A stretch of 64,000 bases of DNA from contig JALOCA010000003.1 of assembly GCA_023227965.1 (NCBI GenBank), positions 62,001 through 126,000 on the forward strand, in the 5' to 3' direction. Positions within the stretch are counted from its first letter, which is position 1, and each line of letters begins with the position of its first letter. The position numbers and the translations under genes are program-made. Positions 44,603 through 53,790 of this stretch are shown here, piece by piece. The notes beneath the pieces are model-generated. The model saw only the letters and a program-made list of their open reading frames with translations. It was not told where the DNA came from and did not search any database. Origin of the DNA: Lentimicrobiaceae bacterium (GTDB lineage Bacteria > Bacteroidota > Bacteroidia > Bacteroidales > JALOCA01).

Positions 44603-45625
44603 TTATTTAATTAAAAATGTAAATTTATTAAAGTTTTTCAACGCAATACCAGTACCTCTGGCTACAGCACGCAAAGGGTCTTCTGCCACATGCACCGGAA
44701 GTTTCGTTTTCAGATGCAGACGTTTATCAAGTCCGCGCAACATTGACCCTCCTCCGGCAAGATAAATACCCGTACGGTAAATGTCAGCCGAAAGTTCGGG
44801 GGGAGTCATTTCAAGGGCATTAAGCACGGCGGCTTCAATTTTTGAAATGGACTTGTCGAGACAATGCGCAATTTCTGCGTAGTTTACATAGATTTCTTTG
44901 GGAATACCTGTCAGCATATCACGTCCGTGTACAGGATATTCGGGAGGAGGGTTGTCTATCTCCGTCATAGCGGCACCTACTTCTATTTTAATTTGTTCGG
45001 AAGTACGTTCACCAATATTGATATTGTGCTGTTTGCGCATATATTCTTCAATATCAGCATTAAAATCGTCGCCTGCAATGCGTATGGATTTATTATTTAC
45101 AATACCTCCCAGAGCAATAACGGCTATTTCGCTGGTGCCACCGCCTATGTCAATAATCATGTTTCCGGTGGGTTCCAGAACATCTATCCCGATGCCGATG
45201 GCAGCAGCCATAGGCTCATGAATAAGCCGTACTTCTTTGGCTCCGGCTTGTTCGGCAGAATCTTTCACAGCACGTTCTTCCACCTCAGTAATACCCGAAG
45301 GGATGCAAATTACCATTTTAAGTGCCGGCGGAAAGAGTGATTTTCCAGTACCTATCATTTTAATAAACTCACGGATCATGTATTCGGCAGATTGGAAATC
45401 GGCTATTACCCCATCGCGCAGGGGACGGATAGTTTTAATATTTTCATGGGTTTTACCATGCATCATCATGGCTTTTTTGCCCACGGCAATTACCTTACTT
45501 GTATTTCTTTCAATGGCAATGATGGATGGTTCATCCACTACCACTTTGTCGTTGTAAATAATGATGGTATTGGCAGTGCCGAGGTCCATCGCTATTTCCT
45601 TTGTAAGGAACGAAAAAAGTCCCAT
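44603..45625 (-). CDS. mreB: Rod shape-determining actin homologue MreB
   Basis: This 340-aa bacterial actin forms membrane-bound filaments that direct lateral wall synthesis. The ATPase motifs are clear: DLGTANTIIYND, the phosphate-2 loop IDIGGGTSEIAVIALGGIV, LIHEPMAAAIGIG and GIYLAGGGSMLRGLDKRL. The hydrophobic N-terminal MGLFSFLTKEIA is the expected membrane-binding segment. Upstream purH lies 41 bp away on the same strand, so a shared transcript is likely. Confidence 0.97.
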   Translation of the reverse strand: MGLFSFLTKEIAMDLGTANTIIIYNDKVVVDEPSIIAIERNTSKVIAVGKKAMMMHGKTHENIKTIRPLRDGVIADFQSAEYMIREFIKMIGTGKSLFPPALKMVICIPSGITEVEERAVKDSAEQAGAKEVRLIHEPMAAAIGIGIDVLEPTGNMIIDIGGGTSEIAVIALGGIVNNKSIRIAGDDFNADIEEYMRKQHNINIGERTSEQIKIEVGAAMTEIDNPPPEYPVHGRDMLTGIPKEIYVNYAEIAHCLDKSISKIEAAVLNALEMTPPELSADIYRTGIYLAGGGSMLRGLDKRLHLKTKLPVHVAEDPLRAVARGTGIALKNFNKFTFLIK

Positions 45626-45666
45626 AGCATTTGTTTAAATGGTGAAGTTATCTGTTTATTTTCATT

Positions 45667-47193
45667 TTAATGTTTAAAATGGCGGAATCCTGTAAAAACC
45701 ATACTGATTCCATGGTTATTGCAGTAATCTATTGATTCTGCATCGCGAATGGATCCTCCCGGCTGAATAACGGCGGTAATACCTGCATTTTTGGCAATTT
45801 CCACCGAATCGGCAAACGGAAAATATGCGTCTGATGCCATTACTGCCCCTTGCAGCGTAAAGCCAAATATTTCTGCTTTGGCAATAGCCTGCTTAACCGC
45901 ATCCACTCGTGATGTTTGTCCTACGCCAGAAGCCAGTAATTGCCTGTTTTTCACCAATACTATAGCATTACTTTTACTGTGCTTCACTATAATATTGGCA
46001 AAAATAAGATCATCATACTGTTCCGGAGCAGGAGCCAATTTTGTAACCGTTACCATTTCGACAGGGCTTTCCACTTTCGTATCTTTGTCCTGCACAATCA
46101 TTCCATTCAGTGCCGACCGGAACATCCTGTCGGACAGGCTGAATTTACAAGTTTGCAAAATTATTCTATTTTTCCGGGATTGAAGTGTTTCAAGTGCATT
46201 TTTTTGATACCCCGGAGCTATAATTACTTCAAAAAATAACTTGCTTATTTCCAAAGCAGTTTCGTTATCTATAGGCTTGTTGGTAACTAAGATACCTCCA
46301 AAAGCAGAAACAGGATCGCAGGCAAGAGCATCCTTCCAGGCATCAACCAGTAATTGACGACTCGCTATTCCGCAGGCATTGGTATGCTTGATGATGGCAA
46401 AAGTAGGTTCTTCAAAATCATGAATGAGATGAAGGGCAGCGTCAACATCCATAAGGTTGTTGTACGATAATTCTTTGCCATGGAGCTGTTCAAAAACCTC
46501 ACCCATATTTCCATAGAACGTGCCTTTCTGGTGCGGATTTTCGCCATAACGAAGATGTACGGGCTGTGTCAAATACCGATTAAAGGGTATTTCGTCATTT
46601 TCGGGTTCAAAGTACCGGTGGATCATGGTATCGTATTCCGAAGAAACGCGGAAGGCTCGGGCAGCAAAAGTTTTGCGGTCGTTGATGTTTGTAGCTCCTT
46701 GTTTCGTATCCAAAAGATGCAGAAGTTCTGGATAATAAATCGGTGAAGGAACAATAACAACATCTTCATAATTTTTTGCAGCAGCCCTGATGAGCGAAAT
46801 TCCACCTATATCAATTTTCTCGATAATTTCGGCTTCGTCCTGTGTTTTTTGTAACATTTCGGCAAAGGGGTACAAATCAACTATCACCAGGTCAATATAG
46901 GGTATGGCATATTGATGTATTTCCTGAAGGTCGGTGGCTACGTTGCGGCGAGCTAATATTCCTCCGAAAACTGCAGGATGAAGTGTTTTTACCCGTCCAC
47001 CAAGTATAGACGGATATTCTGTTAACGATTCAACTTTTTCGGCAGGTATGTCCAATGAGGTAATAAAGTCATAAGTACCTCCGGTTGAAATAATTTGTAC
47101 ACCTAAAGATTGCAATTTTTTAACCACCGGTTCGAGACCATCCTTGTAAAAAACAGATATCAGCGCCCTTTCAATTTTTCTCAAATCGTTCAT
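45667..47193 (-). CDS. purH: Bifunctional AICAR formyltransferase/IMP cyclohydrolase
   Basis: This 508-aa enzyme catalyses the last two steps of purine biosynthesis. The N-terminal IMP cyclohydrolase domain (about 1-190) shows ISTGGTYDFITS, LGGRVKTLHPAVFGGILARR and IDIGGISLIRAAAKN. The C-terminal transformylase has RYGENPHQKGTFY, IIKHTNACGIAS and the terminal SDAYFPFADSVEIAKNAGI with QPGGSIRDAESI. Length is typical. It heads the purH-mreBCD transcription unit and has a consensus promoter upstream. Confidence 0.97.
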   Translation of the reverse strand: MNDLRKIERALISVFYKDGLEPVVKKLQSLGVQIISTGGTYDFITSLDIPAEKVESLTEYPSILGGRVKTLHPAVFGGILARRNVATDLQEIHQYAIPYIDLVIVDLYPFAEMLQKTQDEAEIIEKIDIGGISLIRAAAKNYEDVVIVPSPIYYPELLHLLDTKQGATNINDRKTFAARAFRVSSEYDTMIHRYFEPENDEIPFNRYLTQPVHLRYGENPHQKGTFYGNMGEVFEQLHGKELSYNNLMDVDAALHLIHDFEEPTFAIIKHTNACGIASRQLLVDAWKDALACDPVSAFGGILVTNKPIDNETALEISKLFFEVIIAPGYQKNALETLQSRKNRIILQTCKFSLSDRMFRSALNGMIVQDKDTKVESPVEMVTVTKLAPAPEQYDDLIFANIIVKHSKSNAIVLVKNRQLLASGVGQTSRVDAVKQAIAKAEIFGFTLQGAVMASDAYFPFADSVEIAKNAGITAVIQPGGSIRDAESIDYCNNHGISMVFTGFRHFKH

Positions 47194-47218
47194 TTAAACC
47201 TTTTCTCAAGAAAGTGCA

Positions 47219-47250
47219 CAAAGGTATGTAAAAAAGGATATTCCCGTCAA
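47219..47250 (-). promoter_or_regulatory. Promoter of the purH-mreBCD operon
   Basis: On the minus strand TTG (47250-47248), a 21-bp spacer and TACCTTTG (47226-47219) fit the Bacteroidota consensus exactly, 26 bp before the purH ATG. It is placed in the short divergent gap with the MacB-like permease. Confidence 0.7.
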
Positions 47251-47267
47251 TGGTTTGCAGGTAATTA

Positions 47268-48602
47268 ATGTATTCTTTTAAAATTCACAGCAAGTTGGAA
47301 AAATTATTTTACCTTTACCGTTCGATACCCATCACTATGACAAGGCGTTTTTTCCTTTTTCTCAGAATGTTTCGCGAAAGCTATCTTTTTGCCTTGCAAT
47401 CTATTTTAGTCAATAAGGTGAGAACGATTTTGTCGTTACTGGGCATTACAATTGGTATTTTTTCCATCATCTCTGTCTTTACAGTTTTCGATTCTATTGA
47501 GATAACCATCCATAAAAGCATAGAATCTTTGGGAAGCAATATATTGTTTGTTCAAAAATGGCCATGGGCTTTCGGAGATGCCAATTATGCCTGGTGGAAA
47601 TACATGAAACGCCCCGAAGCCAGCCTGGAAGATTTGGAAGCTATACAAAAATACAGCCAGGCATCACAGGCAAGTGCTTACATGGTGGGTGTAAACAGGA
47701 CGGTAAAATTTCAGAATAACTCCATTGAAGATGCCCCAGTAACAGCTGTTTCGCACGATTATCAGATTGCAATGCCTATCAACCTTTCCGACGGCAGGTA
47801 TTTTACTTACAACGAATCTGTAACCGGCAAACCGGTTGCCATCATCGGTAGCGATGTTGCAGCAAACCTGTTAAATAATCAGCCGGCATTAGGTAAAAAA
47901 ATAACTGTTTTTGGGCAAAAGGTGGAAGTAGTCGGTATCTTTGAAAAAGAAGGTGACAATATGTTCGACAATTCGAACGACAACCAGGTAATGATACCGG
48001 TACAATGGATACGCAATTTTGTTGATCTCAGGGGAGACAATATCGAAAGCACCATAATCGTCCGTGCCAAGCCCCTGGTGTCGAACGAAGAACTTACCGA
48101 TGAGCTTACCGGAATCATGCGACAGGTAAGGAAATTGAAACCGGGAACGGAAGATGATTTTGCCATCAATGAAACCAGTATCATTACCAAAGGCTTCGAA
48201 AGCCTGTTTCGGGTAATTGCGGTGGTAGGCTGGATTATCGGTGGATTTTCGCTTTTGGTAGGCGGATTTGGTATTGCCAATATCATGTTCGTTTCGGTAA
48301 AGGAGCGAACGGGTATCATCGGTATCCAGAAGTCATTAGGAGCAAAACGTTATTTTATTCTTCTCGAGTTTTTGTTTGAAGCCGTTTTTTTATCAGTTTT
48401 TGGAGGGCTGATAGGGTTAACCATTATTTACATCGGCACATTGGTTATTTCCGCTCTTTTTGACATGGAACTTATTCTTACGCAGAGTAATATTCTAATC
48501 GGGGTCGGAGTATCGGCAGGAATCGGGCTTATTTCAGGGCTGTTCCCCGCATTTTCCGCCTCTCGTCTCGACCCGGTAGAAGCCATGCGTTCTACTTTCT
48601 GA
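47268..48602 (+). CDS. MacB-like ABC transporter permease
   Basis: This 444-aa permease has one N-terminal TM helix, a periplasmic MacB-PCD domain (about 75-310) and three C-terminal FtsX helices with the KERTGIIGIQKSLGAKRY coupling loop. The family usually starts near MFRESYLFALQSILVNKVRT, so the true start may be ATG 47370 or 47337 rather than 47268, whose extra 34 residues are unlike the family. There is no ATPase next to it, so it must recruit one encoded elsewhere. It is close kin to the permeases of the 57-60 kb operon. Confidence 0.87.
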   Translation: MYSFKIHSKLEKLFYLYRSIPITMTRRFFLFLRMFRESYLFALQSILVNKVRTILSLLGITIGIFSIISVFTVFDSIEITIHKSIESLGSNILFVQKWPWAFGDANYAWWKYMKRPEASLEDLEAIQKYSQASQASAYMVGVNRTVKFQNNSIEDAPVTAVSHDYQIAMPINLSDGRYFTYNESVTGKPVAIIGSDVAANLLNNQPALGKKITVFGQKVEVVGIFEKEGDNMFDNSNDNQVMIPVQWIRNFVDLRGDNIESTIIVRAKPLVSNEELTDELTGIMRQVRKLKPGTEDDFAINETSIITKGFESLFRVIAVVGWIIGGFSLLVGGFGIANIMFVSVKERTGIIGIQKSLGAKRYFILLEFLFEAVFLSVFGGLIGLTIIYIGTLVISALFDMELILTQSNILIGVGVSAGIGLISGLFPAFSASRLDPVEAMRSTF

Positions 48603-48606
48603 TGGA

Positions 48607-49461
48607 TTATTTTTCGTCAGGTGTTTCTACATGTATGGTAACTTCCACATTAGAAATGTGTTGTTTTATTTCATCTTCGATAGCATCGCACAATGCATGT
48701 GCTTGTCCTATGGTGGTGCTTTCTGCCATTTCAATATGAAAATCCACAAACTTATAGTGCCCTGCGCGGCGGGTACGCAAATGGTGAAAATTAGGGGAAA
48801 ATTTTGTTATAGATTGGTTAATGGTTTTCATTTCATTGTCAGTTAAAGCGGTATCTAAAAGAGGTGAATAAGAACGTTTTAACAAAACATACGATTCTTT
48901 CATAATAAACAAGGCAACCAGAATAGCTACTATCGGATCGAGCCAATGCAAACCGGTAACCACAATCAGCAGTAATCCCACTCCTACCCCTGCCGATGTG
49001 ATAACGTCAGCTTTCAGGTGAAGTGCATCGGCTTCAAGTGCAATGGATTCTGTTTCATGGGCTACTTTGTAAAGCCTTCGCGAAACAAAGAAATTTACAA
49101 TTGCTGAAATAAACATTACAACGAATCCGTATCCGAGATTATCCACCGTATCATGGATAAGCATTTTTTGCACGGCTTCATAGATAATCCAGATAGATGC
49201 AGCAAAAATCAGCAATGCTTCTATCACACCTGAAATATTTTCGAATTTCCCATGTCCGTAAGGATGTTTTGGATCGGCAGGCTGATCGGAAATTCTGACG
49301 GAAAAAAAAGCGATTATTGCCGCAATCAAATCCATGCCTGAATGGATGGCTTCCGATAATATACTCACCGAACCACTGATAGTCCCCACTATCAGTTTTA
49401 TTATAATCAAAAAGGTATTGGAAGCTACCGATAATATAGCAACATTTTTCTTTTTACTCAT
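48607..49461 (-). CDS. Cation diffusion facilitator family transporter
   Basis: This 284-aa, six-helix divalent metal/proton antiporter exports Zn, Co, Fe or similar ions. Helix II carries the site HSGMDLIAAIIAFFSVR, followed by the family mark HPYGHGKFENISG. Helix V has LHLKADVITSAGV with His and Asp ligands, and the C-terminal cytoplasmic domain has HHLRTRRAGHYKFVDFHIEM. Metal preference cannot be read. A TATTTTTG box on the minus strand at 49485-49478 lies 17 bp before the ATG and may be the -7 element. Confidence 0.93.
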   Translation of the reverse strand: MSKKKNVAILSVASNTFLIIIKLIVGTISGSVSILSEAIHSGMDLIAAIIAFFSVRISDQPADPKHPYGHGKFENISGVIEALLIFAASIWIIYEAVQKMLIHDTVDNLGYGFVVMFISAIVNFFVSRRLYKVAHETESIALEADALHLKADVITSAGVGVGLLLIVVTGLHWLDPIVAILVALFIMKESYVLLKRSYSPLLDTALTDNEMKTINQSITKFSPNFHHLRTRRAGHYKFVDFHIEMAESTTIGQAHALCDAIEDEIKQHISNVEVTIHVETPDEK

Positions 49462-49690
49462 ACAAAGTCAATTGCTACAAAAATACACATAAGCTTTTTG
49501 TTTTTTTTAGAAAAATAAAAAGTTTATTACCATTTATATACTTGATTTTTAATATATTTGATTTTTTTAACCATGACGGTTTCGTAAAATCGTACAGGTA
49601 GAGAAAACATTTTATCCAAAACAATTTTTCATTTTGTTTTTTCAGGCTATTTTTACCTAATTTTACAGAAATAAAAATACAAGAATAGGT

Positions 49691-51457
49691 ATGGAACGGC
49701 GCTGGGTGCTTAAACAACGTGGTAATGAGACGCATATTAGGCATTTGGCTGAAGCTATCAACATAAATAAACATCTGTCGAACCTGCTGGTACAACGAGG
49801 CATTACTACCTTTGAGCAGGCAAAAACTTTTTTCAGACCTGAGCTTTCGCAACTACATGATCCTTTTTTAATGAAGGATATGGATAAAGCTATCCAACGC
49901 ATTGAACAATCAATAGCATCGAAGGAAAAAATACTCGTATATGGAGATTATGACGTAGATGGCACTTCGGCGGTTGCCCTTGTTTATACTTTTTTGCAAT
50001 CGCTGTACGATCAGCTTGATTTTTACATCCCTGATCGTTATGCAGAAGGATATGGAATTTCATACCAGGGTATTGACTATGCTTCGGATAATGGAATTTC
50101 ACTCATTATTGCCCTTGATTGTGGGATAAAAGCAGTGGAAAAAATTAAATATGCCAATGAAAAAGGAATAGATTTCATCATTTGTGATCATCATCGTCCC
50201 GGGGAAACCCTTCCTGCTGCCGTAGCCGTGCTCGATCCTAAGCGTGCCGATTGTCACTACCCGTTTAATGAACTATCCGGTTGTGGAGTTGGATTCAAAC
50301 TTATACAGGCTATTGCCCAAAAAAGAAACATCCCATTCAGTAAACTTGAATGCTTTCTTGACCTGGTAGTGGTAAGTATAGCGTCTGATATTGTTTCCAT
50401 CACTGGCGAAAACCGCATTCTTGCCCATTTCGGCTTAAAACTTATCAATACCCAACCCCGTCCCGGGATAGAAGCAATATTGAAATATAGCGGAATAAAC
50501 CGTAAAGCGGATGGCATGCTTCCTGCCAATATTTTCAGTCGTGAACTTACCATTTCCGATCTTGTATTTTTAGTGGGTCCCCGCATCAATGCTGCCGGAA
50601 GGATAGAAAGTGGTAAAAATTCTGTCCGGCTGCTTATCTGCAAAACCATGCAGGATGCCGAAACGTATGCAACACAAATAAATGATTGCAACAACGAACG
50701 TAAAAATCTTGATACACAAACCACACAGGACGCACTGGAAATGATTAGCCTGAATCCGGATTTGATCAAAGCAAAAGCAACCGTTCTGTATAATCCCGAC
50801 TGGCACAAAGGCATAATTGGCATTGTTGCCTCGCGGCTTACCGATTCGTATTATCGTCCTACCATCATCCTTACCCGTTCCAATCATCTCATCACCGGTT
50901 CTGCCCGTTCTGTAAAAGATTTTGATATTTACGACGCCATTGATGCCTGTAGCGACTTACTGGAACATTTCGGAGGGCATAAATATGCCGCAGGACTTTC
51001 CCTTAAGCCCGAAAACCTCGAACCTTTCAGAAAACGCTTTGAAGAAATTGTGGATGCCACTATTAAACCCGAAATGTTAATTCCTGAAATAGAAATTGAC
51101 AGCAAGCTAAATCTCAGCGATATAAATTCAAAATTTATCCAGATTTTGAAGCAATTTGCGCCTTTTGGTCCGGGAAATATGACACCAATTTTTCAAACCG
51201 ATGGAGTGGTAGATACCGGTTATGCTCGTATTGTAGGGAAAAACCATGTAAAACTATCTGTTATTCACCCTGAAATATCAGGTTATCCCTGTTCGGCGAT
51301 TGCTTTTCAGCAGGGCGATTTTTTTCCGCAGATTGGTACAGAACAACCTTTCGACATCTGCTACCATATTGAAGAAAATGAATGGAACGGACAAAAGGAG
51401 ATACAATTAAATATTAAGGATATTCAGTTGTCGGCTAAAAACTCAGCAGAACTCTGA
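49691..51457 (+). CDS. recJ: Single-stranded-DNA-specific exonuclease RecJ
   Basis: This 588-aa DHH-family 5'-3' exonuclease acts in mismatch repair and recombination. The metal motifs are YGDYDVDGTSAVAL, DCGIKAVE, FIICDHHRPGE (DHH), VVSIASDIV and the DHHA1 part SARSVKDFDIYDAID with FGGHKYAAGLSL. A C-terminal OB-like domain follows. It is preceded by a 229-bp AT-rich gap in which I see no other gene. Its last 23 bp overlap the end of the convergent lysE-like gene. Confidence 0.96.
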   Translation: MERRWVLKQRGNETHIRHLAEAININKHLSNLLVQRGITTFEQAKTFFRPELSQLHDPFLMKDMDKAIQRIEQSIASKEKILVYGDYDVDGTSAVALVYTFLQSLYDQLDFYIPDRYAEGYGISYQGIDYASDNGISLIIALDCGIKAVEKIKYANEKGIDFIICDHHRPGETLPAAVAVLDPKRADCHYPFNELSGCGVGFKLIQAIAQKRNIPFSKLECFLDLVVVSIASDIVSITGENRILAHFGLKLINTQPRPGIEAILKYSGINRKADGMLPANIFSRELTISDLVFLVGPRINAAGRIESGKNSVRLLICKTMQDAETYATQINDCNNERKNLDTQTTQDALEMISLNPDLIKAKATVLYNPDWHKGIIGIVASRLTDSYYRPTIILTRSNHLITGSARSVKDFDIYDAIDACSDLLEHFGGHKYAAGLSLKPENLEPFRKRFEEIVDATIKPEMLIPEIEIDSKLNLSDINSKFIQILKQFAPFGPGNMTPIFQTDGVVDTGYARIVGKNHVKLSVIHPEISGYPCSAIAFQQGDFFPQIGTEQPFDICYHIEENEWNGQKEIQLNIKDIQLSAKNSAEL

Positions 51458-52070
51458 CAATAAGAATCAACCCGAAAAGTACCAGCAAAGCTCCCACAAG
51501 ATGGTTAATTATCACAAGTAGTTTGGGTTTAAGTTTTTGCCTGATTTTATGTGCTATGAGGCACTTTAAAATATCGGTTGCGAAAACCGTTAGTAAAGTT
51601 CCTGTAAAAAATTCAAGTATGTGGTTTTGATTGGAACTGTAATTGGCTTTTACCAATCCCATCAATCCTATCCAAAAAATCCAGATAAACGGATTGGTAA
51701 AATTCAGGAAAAAACCTTTAAGTAAATAAGTATAAAAACGGGGCTGTTTTGTTTCAATTATAGAATTATTTTCCTCATCAATTACCATTTTGCGTGTAAA
51801 CGTATAAATACCGAATCCGATGAGAATCAACCCGCCCACTAAGCCAAAAAACAGGTTGTTGGCAGTATTGTCGCCCAATAGTTGCAAGGCTCCCAGATAG
51901 CACAGTGAAACTAATAAGGCATCACTTAAAAAAACACCTACAGCAAGAACAATACCTTGTTTAAAGCCTCTTCGGATACTCGTTTGCAACAAAGAGAAAA
52001 GAGCAGGTCCCAACAGGACAGAAAGGGTAAGTCCAATTACAATTCCTTCAAATAAGGGATATTGTGTCAT
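51435..52070 (-). CDS. LysE/RhtB family amino-acid exporter
   Basis: This 211-aa inner-membrane protein has six hydrophobic helices and the LysE N-terminal block GIVIGLTLSVLLGPALFSLLQTSIRRGFKQGIV in two parts (residues about 9-41), then GLVGGLILIGFGIYTFTRK and GFFLNFTNPFIWIFWIGL. Members export amino acids or homoserine lactones; the substrate here is unknown. It starts 6 bp after the GH3 gene and is probably cotranscribed. The 23-bp 3' overlap with recJ is convergent. Confidence 0.9.
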   Translation of the reverse strand: MTQYPLFEGIVIGLTLSVLLGPALFSLLQTSIRRGFKQGIVLAVGVFLSDALLVSLCYLGALQLLGDNTANNLFFGLVGGLILIGFGIYTFTRKMVIDEENNSIIETKQPRFYTYLLKGFFLNFTNPFIWIFWIGLMGLVKANYSSNQNHILEFFTGTLLTVFATDILKCLIAHKIRQKLKPKLLVIINHLVGALLVLFGLILIVRVLLSF

Positions 52071-52076
52071 TTATTA

Positions 52077-53615
52077 TTAATAATTGTTTTCTTTAAGGTA
52101 TTCTTCCCAATTTGATAGCTTTGCATTTTTTATCACCCGGGGAAATTTATTCGAAGCACCTTCTTTCCCCTGCTTTCGCATCCAGTTATAAAAAACTTCT
52201 ACGGGCAATACTTTTACAATCACGTTTTTAATAGCCGCTATACGTTCTACACGGTAATCGTCGTTCAGTATTTTCAGGCATTCATCAATTTTTTGGCGAG
52301 CCAGTTCTGCGTCCACGGCATCATTGGTTCCCAGGTACCATTTGTGGGCAAACATATTTTCATATTTAATGCCTGCAACCGTAAATTCCGGAATGTATAC
52401 ATTAAATTCTTCTTCAAGCATTTCGATTGCCCGGTTCATATTTTCCTGGGAAAGATGCTCTCCGCAAAGGCTCAAAAAATGTTTAGTACGTCCGGTAATA
52501 ATTATTTCGTTGTCAGCTTTTGATGTGAATTTTACAACATCACCAATAAGATAGCGCCAGGCTCCTGCACAGGAAGAAAGCAGAATGGCATATTCCTTGT
52601 TTTCTTCTACTTGGTTAATAGTAAGAGTTTGTATATTATCCTTCAGGTTCCCGTCGGAATGAAAGTTTTCATCAACAAAAGGAATAAATTCAAAAAACAG
52701 GTTGTTATCAAGTACAAGTTGCATAGAATTGGTATTCGGGCGGCTTTGATAGGCAATAAATCCTTCCGATGCCAAGTAGGTTTCAATATAAGTCAACGGT
52801 CGGGCAAGCAGTTTTTCAAACCCTTTTTGATAAGGGGTGAAAGAAACCCCCCCATGCACGTAGATGGAAAGATTAGGCCAAATATCGTGTATGGTTTTTA
52901 GGTCATAGTATTTAATAATTTTTTCGAGCAGAATTTGGTGCCATGCCGGAACGCCTACTATGACCCCTATATCCCATTCGGGAGCTTTACGAACAATTTC
53001 ATCCAGTTTTGTACTCCAGTCTCTTTCTTTCGAAATCCGTTTACCGGGTTTGTAAAAATGCTGAAACCAAAAAGGCAGATTGCCGGTAGTGATGCCTGAA
53101 AGGTCGCCTTCATAATATGTTCCATTGTACATTAAGTGAGTACTCCCTCCCAGCATAAGAATTCCTTTTTCAAAAAACTCACGGGGAAAATCGTATTGTG
53201 CAAGTGAAAATAATTGCCGTATACTGGTACGCTTGATAGCCCGTAACATATCGTTGGTAACCGGGATATATTTGCTTGATGCTTCCGATGTTCCTGAACT
53301 CAATGCAAAATATTTTACCTGTGTAGGCCAGCAAACATAGGCTTCGCCATGTAGCGCACGGTACCACCAGTTTCTGAAAATGGAATTATAATCATACACC
53401 GGTACTTTTTGCTGGAAAGCAGTAATTATATCTTCTTCCTTAAGGATATTTTGGAAATCAAAATGTTCGCCAAATGAGGTAAACTGGGCTTTTTGCAAAA
53501 GCCTGCGTAAAACCTTGCGCTGTGCAGCAATCCCTCCAGACCTTCTGATTACCTTGATCGGAATTTTACTTCTGAACTCTATAGCGCTTTTTATAATAGA
53601 TCCTAATATGGGCAT
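52077..53615 (-). CDS. GH3 family acyl-acid adenylating protein
   Basis: This 512-aa protein of the GH3 auxin-responsive family is known in plants to adenylate acids and link them to amino acids. Recognisable blocks are KYFALSSGTSEASSKYIPVT (the ATP-binding loop), GVPAWHQILLEKI, IYVHGGVSFTPYQKGFE and the WRYLIGDVVKFTSK and ITGRTKHFLSLCGEHLSQEN motifs. Bacterial homologues are frequent in Bacteroidota and their substrates are unproven. It sits in an operon with the LysE-type exporter, so an amide-linked amino-acid product that is exported is an attractive but untested idea. Confidence 0.88.
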   Translation of the reverse strand: MPILGSIIKSAIEFRSKIPIKVIRRSGGIAAQRKVLRRLLQKAQFTSFGEHFDFQNILKEEDIITAFQQKVPVYDYNSIFRNWWYRALHGEAYVCWPTQVKYFALSSGTSEASSKYIPVTNDMLRAIKRTSIRQLFSLAQYDFPREFFEKGILMLGGSTHLMYNGTYYEGDLSGITTGNLPFWFQHFYKPGKRISKERDWSTKLDEIVRKAPEWDIGVIVGVPAWHQILLEKIIKYYDLKTIHDIWPNLSIYVHGGVSFTPYQKGFEKLLARPLTYIETYLASEGFIAYQSRPNTNSMQLVLDNNLFFEFIPFVDENFHSDGNLKDNIQTLTINQVEENKEYAILLSSCAGAWRYLIGDVVKFTSKADNEIIITGRTKHFLSLCGEHLSQENMNRAIEMLEEEFNVYIPEFTVAGIKYENMFAHKWYLGTNDAVDAELARQKIDECLKILNDDYRVERIAAIKNVIVKVLPVEVFYNWMRKQGKEGASNKFPRVIKNAKLSNWEEYLKENNY

Positions 53616-53790
53616 CCGAATGATCTTGGTTAATGTAATAAAGGCGTAAAATTAAAAATATTTTTTTTTATCAAACAAAGCATATAAGTATTTAATCCGT
53701 TAAAACAAAATCTTATATCAAATATACCTGATATTCAGACGTTTAATTTTATAAAAAATTTTTAAAGCTAAGTGGGGTTGTTCCGATATC

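Noticed and set aside
49475..49852. 125-codon minus-strand frame upstream of and across recJ
   Set aside because: It is half antisense to the recJ start and half low-complexity AT-rich sequence rich in Lys, Phe and Leu.
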